This document shows positions 43,388-53,175 of a stretch of DNA of 64,000 bases, one piece after another. A program made the translations under genes and the position numbers. Every line of letters starts with the position of its first letter. Position 1 is the first letter of the stretch. Under the pieces are notes generated by a model. It made no database searches. It was given only the letters and a program-made list of their open reading frames with translations, and had not been told where the DNA came from. Origin of the DNA: Flavobacterium notoginsengisoli (GTDB lineage Bacteria; Bacteroidota; Bacteroidia; Flavobacteriales; Flavobacteriaceae); NCBI RefSeq assembly GCF_014207905.1, contig NZ_JACHLB010000001.1, positions 1,526,065 through 1,590,064 of the forward strand, read 5' to 3'.

Positions 43388-46300
43388 ATGAAACAATTTT
43401 ACTCTATTTTAATATTACTTTTCAGTTTAAATATTCTTTCTGCTCAATCTGCGGAAGTTGGTGTAACTCATGGAGAACTATCAGTTTCTTTGACTGGCGC
43501 TGCAAATTATACTGTGCCAATTTTAGTGCCTCCTGGGATTAATGGGATTGTTCCTCAAGTTAATTTGACATATAACAGCCAAGCAGGAAATGGAAATGCA
43601 GGCTACGGCTGGAATATCGGTGGCATATCAACAATTAGCAGAACTGCTTCCACTAAATTTCATGACGGAATTATAGATCCTGTTGATTTCGATAACCTTG
43701 ACCGATTTACTTTTAATGGCCAGCGCCTTATTTTAAAATCTGATAGTCCTGCTGGATATGGAGGAAATGGAGCAATTTATGAAACTGAGAATTATTCGAA
43801 TATAAAAATTACTTCGTTTGGAGTTAATTCCAATGGTTCAGCTTATGGACCTTCTTATTTTTTAATTGAATATCCTGACGGGTCTAAAGCATATTACGGA
43901 AGTAATGCAAATTCTCAATCTCTTACAGATTGGGCTATCGCATATTGGGAAAATGCGCAGGGCGTTAGAATAAGTTACGATTACACTATTTCAAACAATA
44001 TTCTTGATATATTATCAATTAAATACGGTGCATTATCAGCTTCCACACCAATAAATGAAATTAAATTTAATTATGAAAATAGAGCAAGGACAGAACAAAG
44101 CTACATAGGCGGACAAACTTTTATTAAAACGAAAAAATTGTCGAATATTAGTGTAACTGGAAACGGAGTTGGTTTTAGGAATTATTTTTTAAGCTATTAT
44201 CTTACGAAATCAGGTTACGAACAATTATCTGGAATTACTGAAAAAAATGGGGATAATTCAAAGTCATATAGTCCAACGTTATTTCAATATGACACTAATT
44301 CTGAGACGATATCTCCCAAGGAGATTACTTCAAATATATCAATGGGTGAAATCAATTCAAAAAATTCAGCTATAGTTTCAGGTGATTTTGATGGCGATGC
44401 TAAAATGGATTTCGTATTATATCCTACTACAGGGACTAATGCTAAAAAAGAATTTTGGTTATTCAAAAATATATCCAATTCTTCTCTCATTACTCCTGCA
44501 AAAACGACAACAGGTCTTTTTGAGACGATTTTTCCTTCAACATTTCTAAGTGGTGACAGCAAAATGTTTTACAGCCAAGGAATTACTGCGGCACAAATGG
44601 ACGCCAATGATTATGGTGCTGTAAATTTTAATACATTTTATAATTCAGGAATGGGGGTTGGCATAGAACAGACTAAGAAAGCGATATTTCCAAACCGTGA
44701 TATTCAATTTTGTGAATATACATATAATCAAGGACAGCGTAAATATTTTTTTAATGGTGATTTTAATGGAGATGGATTAACTGATGTAATTGCTATAGAT
44801 AAAGACATAGAAGAGGCATTTTGTGAAATAGATCCTTATACAGGTGAGAACAGGTATATATATTCTTATAATAGTACTGGAGGGGTGTATTTTGTTGATT
44901 TAGATCGAAGAAAGCAGACAAATTTTGTCAACTTTGCAGGGACTCTTCAAGATTATTTTATATCTCATGACAGCAGGATCGAAACTTTTGATGTTAATGG
45001 TGATGGTAAAACAGATATACTTCATTTTAAGAACGGTAAGGTCTCCGTTTATACTTTAAATAACAGTAACCAGCTTGAACTTCTCTGGCAGAAAACAGAT
45101 GCAGATATTAAAGTTGCGCAATCAATATTGCCTGGAGATTATAATGGAGATGGTAAAATGGATTTTATAATAAGTAAAGGTATTGGTAATCTCGCCTACG
45201 ACTACGTCAAATATCTGTCAACAGGAACTGGATTCGAAAAAATCCCGCAGACCTACTCATTCTCCAATATAGGCAACAGTGAGGACGCTCAGGGAATTTA
45301 CAATGGAACACTTATTCCACTTGATATTAATGCGGACGGTAAAACAGATATTGTTCAATTCAGATCAATTTATGCAAAATCGCAGGGTAAAGGTACGGCT
45401 ATAATTAATGTCTTTAAAAATGTAAACTCTTCATTTACAGCATCTGCCGTACCTACTTATCAGACGGCATCAACAAGTGCTGTAAAAAGTTACCCAATTC
45501 CAATTTTTCTCTCTCCAAAAACTAATAATCAATATTTATCTGTTGGTTTAATCAGCAATAGTCAGCTTTATAATTTTGACTCACAAGATGATTTCAGCAA
45601 AGAAGGACTACTGAAGAGTATCACGATAGGTAATGGAGTAAAGGAGAGTATAACTTACAGTCCTATGAAACAGGATCCGTATGAGCCGTTCTATAGTCCG
45701 ACAATATTTACTGAAACCTTTCCCAACGTTGATATAGTGGCTGCACCTAATCTGAAAATTGTTACTAAAATTGAAGAGCAGAGTGCAAGCCAGTATAAAA
45801 AACAGTTATTCAATTATTCAGGTGCGGTTATAAATACAGAGGGATTGGGCTTTCTTGGTTTTAGAACAACAATGAAAACAAATTGGCACAATGACACTAT
45901 GCCAATAATATCGACAGTCTCTAAAAACAGCATTGCGCTTAGGGGAGCAAATATCGAAAATTTTGAATTATTAGATCTTCAGCTCCCGACAATTCAAACA
46001 CCTTCTGCATTTATTTCCAGGTCAATTTTGGATTATAATAGCGCGGCGGATGCATTACAGGGAAATAAAGTTTTTAAGCTTAAAAATACAGGTATCAGTA
46101 AGTTTAACGGTTTAGAGGATACAAGCAGTATAACAACTAATATTTTAGATCAATATAATAATCCTACGTCCGTTGAAACTAAACTTAAAGAAAATACAAA
46201 CGTTATTCAGACTGCAACAACCGTAATTGGTTATAAAACTGAAAATTCTTCACCTTATTACAGAGGACTTCCTGATGTAAAAACAATAACTTTAGTAGTC

Positions 46301-49300
46301 AACGGTAGCACGATGTCTTCTGAAGAGCGCTATGACTATACTTCAGCTAATTTTGGACTGTTAGAAAGAATTAGAAAGAAAGGGGATGCCTCTACAAATT
46401 ATGTGACAGAAAAAAATGATTATGACAGTTTTGGAAATGTTACACAGAAGACTATTTCAGCAACTAATCTCGTTGACCGCAAGACGAGTTATCAATATGA
46501 TCTCTCAGGAAGATTTTTAATTAAAAGTACAGATATTGATGGATTATTTACAACATTTGATTATAACTCAAATTCTGGAGCGTTAAACTCTGAGACGAAT
46601 CAGAATGGACTTACAACGTCTTATTTGTATGATACATGGTTCAAAAAAATTAAAACAACTGATTATCTTGGAAATAGCAATACATATGTTTACTCAAAAA
46701 ATGCGCAAAAGAGCATAATTACTAATACAGGTGACGATAATAGCATAATTGAAGAAACTTACGATGATTTAGGGAGAAAAGTTAAAGTAAAAGTTAAAGA
46801 TGTAGCCGGTAATTTTTCTTCTACTGATTACTTTTATGATATATATGATCGGAATTATAAAATAAGTGAACCTTATTTTGGCAGCAGTTCTTCGCAGTTC
46901 AATGAAACACAATATGATGTATACGGTAGATTTAAAAAGAGTATTTTGTTTACCGGGAAAATAGTGAAATGTGAATATTTTCCTCTTACAACGAAGTCAG
47001 AAATTACTGAAAATTCAAAGACTAAAACAATTGTTAAGAATGTAATGGGGAATACGGTGTCATTGACAGATTCTCCTGGAGGAACAATAATATATACTTA
47101 CTATGCTAATGGAGATTTGAAGGAATCTGATTATTCTGGATCTAAAATAACAATTACGCGCGATGGATGGGGAAGAAAGACAGCGTTAAACGATTCTTCA
47201 GCAGGGATATATACTTATGAATATAATGATTTAGGAGAAATCACAAAACAAACAACTCCCAATGGAACTACAACATATGTTTTAGATGATTATGGTAAAG
47301 TTAAAGAAAAGACTATTGCAGGAGGGAGTACTACAAACAGTTATACTACTTACACATATGATGCAGCTTCAAAACTGCTCATAAAGATAAAATTTGATGA
47401 TTTCATTAATGGGGGCAGTATTACTAATGAATATACTTACGACCCCTTCAAAAGAATTGATGAAACGATTGAAACAACTCAATATGCGCTTTTTAAAAAG
47501 AAGTTTACTTACGATGCATTTGGTCGGGTTGATACAAATACTTTAACAGCTCAAGCTGCTGGCAAAGGAAGTGCAAGAATAATCAGAAATATCTACAAAA
47601 ATGGAATGCACTGGCAGATCTTAGATGATCTTACATCTGCTGTTCTATGGCAGACGAATACTTTAGATGCTAGAGGAAAGCTTTTAACTGCTGTGTGCGG
47701 TCCCATTGCTATATCTAATTTATATGATTCTAATGGTTACGCTTCAGAGTTTAATTATAATAATGCGGCTGTACCTTCCATAAATATTTTGAAATTGTCA
47801 ACTGTTTTTGATGCACAAAAAGCCAATTTGAACAGCAGAAATAATAGCCTCTTTAATAGGAATGAAACTTTTCAATACGATGGATTGGACCGCTTAACGG
47901 AATTTACAAATGTTTCAGGAAGCCAAGAAAATCAGACCTACGATGACAGAGGTAGAATTCTTCAAAATAGCTTCGGGACGTATAATTACACAAATAACAA
48001 CGCACTGTATCGAAATACTTCTCTAGATGTTACGCCTGCTGCTTTAGCATATTATACAGGAAGACAAGTTTTAGATGTTACTTATAATGCATTTAAAAGT
48101 CCTTTTGAGATCTACGAAGCGGGAATTGATAGAGTCAGTTTTGGCTATAATGACAATAATTCGAGAAGCGCGATTTTCTATGGCGGTCTTCAGACAAATA
48201 AACTCCAAAGGGCATTTGGGAAATATTATTCAGAGGATGGTTCGATGGAAATTAAGCACAATCTTTCAAACGGGGCGGTTGATATTACCACTTATATTGG
48301 GGGTAATGCTTACAGTGCGCCATTGATATTAAAAAGTGACGGAACTACCCAAAATTATTTTTATTTACTGCGTGATTATCAAAGTTCAATCGTTGCTATT
48401 GCTGACCAATCAGGTGGAATCGTAGAAAAAAGACTTTTTGACGCTTGGGGTAACATTTCATCTGTACAGGATGGAGCTGGGAATTCTCTTTCAGGATTAA
48501 CTATTTTAGATAGGGGTTATACAGGACACGAACATCTGCAGAGTGTTGGAATTATACATATGAACGGACGTTTGTATGATCCAAAACTGCACCGATTTAT
48601 GCAGCCCGATAATTTTGTTCAAGATCCTTACAATACTCAAAATTATAACCGATATGGATATTGCTGGAACAACCCTCTAAGATATACTGATGTCAGTGGT
48701 GAATGGATTCACATAGTAGCTGGAGCGGTGATAGGAGGAGTAGTGAATTGGGGAATTCATGGTTTTAGATTTGATATGCAAGGTCTGAAGGCATTCGGAA
48801 TTGGTGCCGGTGCCGGTGCTTTAGGAGCTGCTACGGGTGGAGCCGCATTTGCGGGAATGGGCGGAGCTGCTGGTGGCGCTGGAGGTTTTGTTGCGGGGGC
48901 TTTTGGAGGAGGAGTCGGATCGCTCTATTCTTCAGCATTTTTGAGTTTTGGAAATAATATGGCATTTGGAGATCCGGTAATGTCTGGAAAAGAGATGATT
49001 AAGGGAGTGGCTTTCGGTGCCTTGACAGGCGGAATGATGAACGGAGTTGCAGCTTTGCTTAATGGTAATAGCTTTTGGACAGGAACACCTCCAAGAATTT
49101 CAGTTCAGCCAGTAACTTTGCCGAAACCGGCGGGGCTTCAGAAAATAAATGCTGATGATGCAAGTGACATTAAAACAGGGGATTACAAGATTTCAAGTTC
49201 TACAAAAACAACAACATCTCCAACATCATCGAATAATTTATCAAAAAATATCGATATAGAAAAGGGATATGTTGATTTAAGTAATAGACCTGAATTTAAC

Positions 49301-49600
49301 AAAATCGTTGATAAGGCGGATGATATTATTGAATATTCAGATGATTTAGTGAAAAAAGCACAAGAATTATATCCAAATAAAGCGGGACGAATTGAATTAC
49401 ATCACATTAATCCTAAATATTTAGGTGGTGCAGTTGATGGTGAATTAGTTCCTCTTGATGCATCATATCATCAGGTAATAACAAATGAATTTAGAAGCAT
49501 TCAACCTTATGGATCGGGACCAGTTGATGCCTCGATGCAACTTGAAATTATGAAGCAGGTCTACTCTAAATATCCTCTTCCTCCGGGATTTACTTTTTAA
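43388..49600 (+). CDS. Giant secreted SpvB/YD-repeat (Rhs-like) polymorphic toxin with HNH-type tip
   Basis: A 2070-residue protein. Order: signal peptide (1-20, ends SAQ); SpvB-like domain (about 22-330, LTGAANYTVPILVPPGINGI, GYGWNIGG); FG-GAP/VCBS-like calcium motifs (GDFDGDAKMDF, GDFNGDGLTDV, DVNGDGKTDI, GDYNGDGKMDF, DINADGKTDI; about 330-655); a TcdB-middle-like part (about 740-900); YD repeats (about 1000-1690, such as YDSFGNVTQKT and YDDLGRKVKV); and an Rhs core with RLYDPKLHRFMQPD and NNPLRYTDVSG (to about 1770). The tip starts with a glycine-rich hydrophobic stretch (about 1775-1850) and ends in RIELHHINPKYLGG (about 2000-2014), an LHH-like HNH/EndoVII nuclease motif. It has no T9SS sorting domain of its own. 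Confidence 0.9.
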   Translation: MKQFYSILILLFSLNILSAQSAEVGVTHGELSVSLTGAANYTVPILVPPGINGIVPQVNLTYNSQAGNGNAGYGWNIGGISTISRTASTKFHDGIIDPVDFDNLDRFTFNGQRLILKSDSPAGYGGNGAIYETENYSNIKITSFGVNSNGSAYGPSYFLIEYPDGSKAYYGSNANSQSLTDWAIAYWENAQGVRISYDYTISNNILDILSIKYGALSASTPINEIKFNYENRARTEQSYIGGQTFIKTKKLSNISVTGNGVGFRNYFLSYYLTKSGYEQLSGITEKNGDNSKSYSPTLFQYDTNSETISPKEITSNISMGEINSKNSAIVSGDFDGDAKMDFVLYPTTGTNAKKEFWLFKNISNSSLITPAKTTTGLFETIFPSTFLSGDSKMFYSQGITAAQMDANDYGAVNFNTFYNSGMGVGIEQTKKAIFPNRDIQFCEYTYNQGQRKYFFNGDFNGDGLTDVIAIDKDIEEAFCEIDPYTGENRYIYSYNSTGGVYFVDLDRRKQTNFVNFAGTLQDYFISHDSRIETFDVNGDGKTDILHFKNGKVSVYTLNNSNQLELLWQKTDADIKVAQSILPGDYNGDGKMDFIISKGIGNLAYDYVKYLSTGTGFEKIPQTYSFSNIGNSEDAQGIYNGTLIPLDINADGKTDIVQFRSIYAKSQGKGTAIINVFKNVNSSFTASAVPTYQTASTSAVKSYPIPIFLSPKTNNQYLSVGLISNSQLYNFDSQDDFSKEGLLKSITIGNGVKESITYSPMKQDPYEPFYSPTIFTETFPNVDIVAAPNLKIVTKIEEQSASQYKKQLFNYSGAVINTEGLGFLGFRTTMKTNWHNDTMPIISTVSKNSIALRGANIENFELLDLQLPTIQTPSAFISRSILDYNSAADALQGNKVFKLKNTGISKFNGLEDTSSITTNILDQYNNPTSVETKLKENTNVIQTATTVIGYKTENSSPYYRGLPDVKTITLVVNGSTMSSEERYDYTSANFGLLERIRKKGDASTNYVTEKNDYDSFGNVTQKTISATNLVDRKTSYQYDLSGRFLIKSTDIDGLFTTFDYNSNSGALNSETNQNGLTTSYLYDTWFKKIKTTDYLGNSNTYVYSKNAQKSIITNTGDDNSIIEETYDDLGRKVKVKVKDVAGNFSSTDYFYDIYDRNYKISEPYFGSSSSQFNETQYDVYGRFKKSILFTGKIVKCEYFPLTTKSEITENSKTKTIVKNVMGNTVSLTDSPGGTIIYTYYANGDLKESDYSGSKITITRDGWGRKTALNDSSAGIYTYEYNDLGEITKQTTPNGTTTYVLDDYGKVKEKTIAGGSTTNSYTTYTYDAASKLLIKIKFDDFINGGSITNEYTYDPFKRIDETIETTQYALFKKKFTYDAFGRVDTNTLTAQAAGKGSARIIRNIYKNGMHWQILDDLTSAVLWQTNTLDARGKLLTAVCGPIAISNLYDSNGYASEFNYNNAAVPSINILKLSTVFDAQKANLNSRNNSLFNRNETFQYDGLDRLTEFTNVSGSQENQTYDDRGRILQNSFGTYNYTNNNALYRNTSLDVTPAALAYYTGRQVLDVTYNAFKSPFEIYEAGIDRVSFGYNDNNSRSAIFYGGLQTNKLQRAFGKYYSEDGSMEIKHNLSNGAVDITTYIGGNAYSAPLILKSDGTTQNYFYLLRDYQSSIVAIADQSGGIVEKRLFDAWGNISSVQDGAGNSLSGLTILDRGYTGHEHLQSVGIIHMNGRLYDPKLHRFMQPDNFVQDPYNTQNYNRYGYCWNNPLRYTDVSGEWIHIVAGAVIGGVVNWGIHGFRFDMQGLKAFGIGAGAGALGAATGGAAFAGMGGAAGGAGGFVAGAFGGGVGSLYSSAFLSFGNNMAFGDPVMSGKEMIKGVAFGALTGGMMNGVAALLNGNSFWTGTPPRISVQPVTLPKPAGLQKINADDASDIKTGDYKISSSTKTTTSPTSSNNLSKNIDIEKGYVDLSNRPEFNKIVDKADDIIEYSDDLVKKAQELYPNKAGRIELHHINPKYLGGAVDGELVPLDASYHQVITNEFRSIQPYGSGPVDASMQLEIMKQVYSKYPLPPGFTF

Positions 49601-49612
49601 TAAAAATGAAAA

Positions 49613-50497
49613 ATGAAAGAAACAATTGAATTTAGAATAAATAGTGATTTTTCTAATCTTCTGTTTGAAGAAAATGAAGGAAAAAAAATGGGTGCCTCAA
49701 TAAAGGTTGTCGAAATTTCAAAAGACGACCCAAGATATGTTAGGATTCCTGAAGTAGCAAAAATGGTAAAGGAAAAATATGATCGCGCATTTTTTTTTGG
49801 ATGGAAAATTATCAGAAAATATACGAAAAGTGAAATTAATAGTGCACAATTATTTCAATTGAAGATAAAAACTGTTTTTCAGCCGACAGGAGAAGAGAGT
49901 GGAACGCAATATGATGAGGCGAATGTGTGCCATTTGTGCGGGGCCAATAGACAACAGATCGGTAGTCTAAAATTGAAAGGTAATTCTTTACCAAAAAAAG
50001 ATATAGCCAAAACAATTGGAGGCGAAATTATTGTCTCAGATAAGTTTATAGAAGTGTTTAAAAGTAGAAATTTAAAGGGATTGGAGCTTCAGCAGCTAAT
50101 TTTCAATAATAAAACTTCAACATACGCACAATTATTAGTAAATAATGAGTTGGATCTATCATCTAGAATCACTACAGGTAATGATCCCTTTACATTTACT
50201 ACTGGCAGTAAAGGAGGTACGTTTAATGTTTCCGGTTATGATATTAAATTGGAAAGAGAGGTTTATATATGCCCTTATGGACATTTAATAGGACTAAATC
50301 TTTTATCAGAAGCATCTGTAATTAATAGCGATATAATTAATGACTTTGATCTTTTTGTTAGTAAACAAAAATTGGGTGTGAGACGAGGATTGTTGATTCC
50401 TGAACCCGTATACTTTTGTTCTACAAAGTTTAGAAAAATTGTAGAGGAGGAAAAATTAAGCGGGTTTGACTTTGAAGTGGCAAATATTGTTTTATAA
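49613..50497 (+). CDS. Candidate immunity protein for toxin module 1, 294 aa
   Basis: A soluble 294-residue protein encoded 12 bp after the toxin stop. A single zinc-ribbon-like CHLCGANRQQ lies near residue 106 and a second cysteine motif VYICPYGHLIG near 224. The layout recalls the CxxCG proteins reported as immunity factors in myxobacteria, but I cannot confirm membership. Position directly behind a toxin tip and absence of a signal peptide (needed to block a nuclease in the cytoplasm) support an immunity role. Confidence 0.65.
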   Translation: MKETIEFRINSDFSNLLFEENEGKKMGASIKVVEISKDDPRYVRIPEVAKMVKEKYDRAFFFGWKIIRKYTKSEINSAQLFQLKIKTVFQPTGEESGTQYDEANVCHLCGANRQQIGSLKLKGNSLPKKDIAKTIGGEIIVSDKFIEVFKSRNLKGLELQQLIFNNKTSTYAQLLVNNELDLSSRITTGNDPFTFTTGSKGGTFNVSGYDIKLEREVYICPYGHLIGLNLLSEASVINSDIINDFDLFVSKQKLGVRRGLLIPEPVYFCSTKFRKIVEEEKLSGFDFEVANIVL

Positions 50498-50504
50498 TGT
50501 AGTA

Positions 50505-50537
50505 TTGCACATTAGGGGTAGTGTTCCAGATTAGGTG
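50505..50537 (+). repeat. Two IS-end-like repeats upstream of the IS1 element
   Basis: TTGCACATTAGGGG and GTGTTCCAGATTAGGTG resemble the sequence just before the transposase start (GTGTTTCAAATTAGGTC, 50675-50691). The second matches it at 14 of 16 positions. Confidence 0.55.
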
Positions 50538-50600
50538 TTTTGATAGTATATCCATGTAACTAACTGAAAAAGAATATTACAATTAAATTATTGAATAGAA

Positions 50601-50632
50601 AAAGAGACGACATCAGGTCGTCTCTTTCATTT
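50601..50632 (+). terminator. Terminator of toxin module 1
   Basis: AAAGAGACGAC-ATCAG-GTCGTCTCTTT, a perfect 11-bp stem followed by a T-rich tail (CATTTTTTG). It closes the toxin-immunity operon. Confidence 0.85.
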
Positions 50633-50670
50633 TTTGTCTTTTAATAAGCCTTAAAATGCTTTTACCTTAG

Positions 50671-51361
50671 CTTAGTGTTTCAAATTAGGTCATGAAAATA
50701 AAATGTAATTTTTGCAATGGTAAATACATAAAAAATGGATTTCAATCTAACGGAAATCAGCGTTATAAATGTTGTGTTTGCAAAAAAAGACAGCAGGTTG
50801 AATATAGCTACAACGCTTACAAAAAGGATATCAATCAGGAAATAGTGTTGTTCACCAGAGAAGGATTAGGAATAAGAAGCACGGCAAGAATATTGAAAAT
50901 ATCAGCTACAACATTACTAAAAAGAATTGTTTCAATTGCCAGAAACATTGCCAAGCCAATTAGCAGCAAAGGTAAAACTTATGAAGTCGATGAACTTTGC
51001 ACTTATATTAGAAACAAGAAAAATTATATTTGGCTAGTCTATGCTTTAGAAAAGAAATCTAAAACTGTTGTGAGCTTTAATTTTGGAAAGCGAACCAACA
51101 AAACACTGAGCCGAGTTCTGGATACTTTAAAATTATCAGAAGCTAAAAAAATATTCACAGACAGACTAAAAAACTACAGATATTTAATTGATGAGAAATT
51201 GCATTCTGTAAAACGTTTTGGCACCAATCATATTGAAAGGAAAAATCTGACGCTAAGAACTCATCTGAAAAGACTCAACAGACGTACAATCTGCTTCAGT
51301 AAAAGTTTAGTTGTTTTTAATGCCGTCTTGAAGATTTATTTTTGGATTTGAGTTTATTAAG
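50671..51361 (+). mobile_element. IS1-family insertion sequence (ends tentative)
   Basis: It spans the transposase gene. Tentative inverted ends are CTTAGTGTTTCAAAT (from 50671) and, on the other strand, CTTAATAAACTCAAAT (from 51361), an imperfect match. The length of about 690 bp fits IS1-type elements. No clear target duplication can be read. Confidence 0.55.
50692..51351 (+). CDS. IS1-family transposase, single frame
   Basis: A 219-residue transposase. The N-terminal zinc finger is CNFCNGKYIKNG...YKCCVCKK, followed by a helix-turn-helix (GLGIRSTARILKISATTLLKRI). The DDE domain shows YEVDELCTYI, KIFTDRLKNYRYLI and the IS1 hallmark NHIERKNLTLRTHLKRLNRRTICFSKS. Classical IS1 makes this protein by frameshifting from insA and insB; here it is one continuous frame, as in some IS1 relatives. 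All motifs appear intact, so it may be active. Confidence 0.9.
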   Translation: MKIKCNFCNGKYIKNGFQSNGNQRYKCCVCKKRQQVEYSYNAYKKDINQEIVLFTREGLGIRSTARILKISATTLLKRIVSIARNIAKPISSKGKTYEVDELCTYIRNKKNYIWLVYALEKKSKTVVSFNFGKRTNKTLSRVLDTLKLSEAKKIFTDRLKNYRYLIDEKLHSVKRFGTNHIERKNLTLRTHLKRLNRRTICFSKSLVVFNAVLKIYFWI

Positions 51362-51465
51362 TTAATTTTTTTTAGAGAATTAAACTTAACGGGACTTGAA
51401 CCAATTTTCCTTGAAAACACTGGGAGTTTTTATTTTGAAAAAATAAAACAAGATTTTTCGAATCA

Positions 51466-51503
51466 CAAAAAAGCCTGTGAAATCTATATTTCTCAGGCTT
51501 TTA
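51466..51503. terminator. Terminator hairpin, AGCCTG type
   Basis: AAAGCCTGTGAAA...TTTCTCAGGCTTT with A and T runs. Different stem from the AGCTCCAGA family, but in the same position relative to the tRNA remnant. Confidence 0.75.
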
Positions 51504-51513
51504 CTTGTTTTAG

Positions 51514-51540
51514 TAGCCCCAACGGGACAATTTTCGAACC
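51514..51540 (-). repeat. tRNA 3'-end-like remnant, type B copy 2
   Basis: Plus strand TAGCCCCAACGGGACAAT then TTTCGAACC, nearly the same as copies at 42394 and 63773. A shorter related fragment is at 51386-51402. Confidence 0.6.
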
Positions 51541-51696
51541 ATTTTGACAATGATCTAAAGAAATTAAGTTCGATAAAGTTTTATATTTAACCTTGAGATT
51601 TAGATTCCCACTACTATTCAAGAAGTGGCTAAATCGAATTAAATAAAAGTAAAAATTAAAGGCTAATTAATAAGATAATTGTAATTTATTAGATTC

Positions 51697-52335
51697 TTAT
51701 TTACACACATTTTTTCGCCCAATTTCCACTATTTCTTCAATTCCAAATTTGTCAAAATGTTCAAGTAAAGCATATGCTCCATTTTTTTTCTTGAATTCTA
51801 GCTCTTCTTTGTAGAGAGGGATTAATGTGTAAATGTCAACTACTTTTTCATTTTCTAATTGAATTTGAGTAAAATCGTCTGACAATTCCATAGAATGCGC
51901 CAGCATTACAGAATTGAATCCAACACCTTCTGCAAATTCATCATCTTGTTCATATCCAAAAGTATGCCCAAAACCAAACCAAGTTTTGTTTTCGTGAGGT
52001 GACATCATTATTTCTTTCATAATTCTAATAGGCCAGTAGTTTTTTTCATCACTAAAAGAATCATATTCTAAATTCCATTCCTTTGGTAATAAAATCATTA
52101 TTTCGACATATTCTGATGATTCAGTATCTTTTGGAACATCCATTGGTAAGGCACTCATCCCACAGCTTAATAAAATATGATACGGTCTGTCTTGGTTTGC
52201 TTTTATGAAAAAGATATCTCTATGAATTATTTCTGATTCTATTTCATCAAATACAACAATATCTTCATTTTCGTCAAAAAAATGATCTAAATGATTATCA
52301 ACAATTTCAACACTATTAGGGACTTTTTTATTCAT
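51697..52335 (-). CDS. Suppressor-of-fused (SUFU) domain protein
   Basis: A 212-residue soluble acidic protein with the bacterial SUFU-domain pattern: IIHRDIFFIKANQDRPYHILLSCGMSALPMDVP, VEIMILLPKEW, YWPIRIMKEIMMSPHENKTWFGFGHTF and the end IDIYTLIPLYKEELEFKKKNGAYALLEHFDK. In bacteria the SUFU superfamily is one of the common immunity protein families of polymorphic toxin systems. Here no toxin tip lies next to it, so it is an orphan immunity candidate. It is downstream of, and 20 bp from, a membrane-protein gene on the same strand. Confidence 0.85.
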   Translation of the reverse strand: MNKKVPNSVEIVDNHLDHFFDENEDIVVFDEIESEIIHRDIFFIKANQDRPYHILLSCGMSALPMDVPKDTESSEYVEIMILLPKEWNLEYDSFSDEKNYWPIRIMKEIMMSPHENKTWFGFGHTFGYEQDDEFAEGVGFNSVMLAHSMELSDDFTQIQLENEKVVDIYTLIPLYKEELEFKKKNGAYALLEHFDKFGIEEIVEIGRKNVCK

Positions 52336-52355
52336 GTTCTTTTTTTGTATACTAT

Positions 52356-53003
52356 TTAACTAATTTTCAATGTTTCATCAAAAGCAATTTTGCGAATTTC
52401 TAAATTCCCAGGCGCGCCAAATTTCTTCATATAATCCCATTTTGCTTTCTTGTCAATTTTAATTGGTTTTGTTTTATCACTTAGAGGATAAATTCGCATG
52501 TTTGTACAATCGAAAAAAGTATTTTCATAAATTTCAAAGTCTGAGCATGGAAATTTTTTATTCAAATTGTATCCTATATCCCATAAATAAAGTACTTCTT
52601 TTTTATTAAGTTCAATAATATACAAATCACTTTCATCTTCATATTCTGGTGCTATAGCAATTCTTTCAGCAGAAATTCTGCAAGTACGAACTACACCTTT
52701 ATCTATTATTTCATTAACTTGATTCAATATAATTTTATGCTCTTTTGTCAATTTATAAATTTCATAAGGCATAAATACAATAAATGAAAATGCAAAAACT
52801 CCAAGAGTTCCAAAGAGGAATGTCCAGAAACTCTCAGGTATTTTAATCGCAACATAAGCGCATCCGATTCCTATTACACCGGCGATGATTAAATGAGAAA
52901 ATTTTATTTTTCTGTTCGCCATTTTTTCATTTTGTGCAACTAGTTTTTTTAATAATTTTAATTCAGCAGGATAAAAAGCTCTGGGACTAAAAGTGATTTC
53001 CAT
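52356..53003 (-). CDS. Hypothetical membrane protein, 215 aa
   Basis: A 215-residue protein with a charged N-terminal helix, two adjacent hydrophobic helices (LIIAGVIGIGCAYVAI and FLFGTLGVFAFSFIVFMP; about 40-80) and a cytoplasmic C-terminal domain rich in beta strands (VVRTCRISAERIAIAPEYEDESDLYIIELNKKEVLYLWD). I do not recognise the family. It is in an operon with the SUFU gene inside the island between the two toxin modules, and may be another immunity-type protein. Confidence 0.6.
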   Translation of the reverse strand: MEITFSPRAFYPAELKLLKKLVAQNEKMANRKIKFSHLIIAGVIGIGCAYVAIKIPESFWTFLFGTLGVFAFSFIVFMPYEIYKLTKEHKIILNQVNEIIDKGVVRTCRISAERIAIAPEYEDESDLYIIELNKKEVLYLWDIGYNLNKKFPCSDFEIYENTFFDCTNMRIYPLSDKTKPIKIDKKAKWDYMKKFGAPGNLEIRKIAFDETLKIS

Positions 53004-53175
53004 AATAAATTAAGCTATAACTGAAAAAAAGCTTATTTAATTATCAGTTTATGAAGTGCTAATATAATTTATTTCTCACAAGATTTGCATATAAATTTAT
53101 AGATGGACTGTAGGCTTTATGTTTGTAAATCTTGACATAAAATTATTAGCTTCTTTCTTCTAAAAATGATTGGTA

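Larger units (their letters stand above)
51352..51696. other. Intergenic region after the IS element, 345 bp
   Basis: It holds a tRNA T-loop-like fragment (51386-51402, AACGGGACTTGAACC), a terminator (51466-51503) and a type B remnant (51514-51540). The rest is AT-rich without a gene. Confidence 0.6.
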
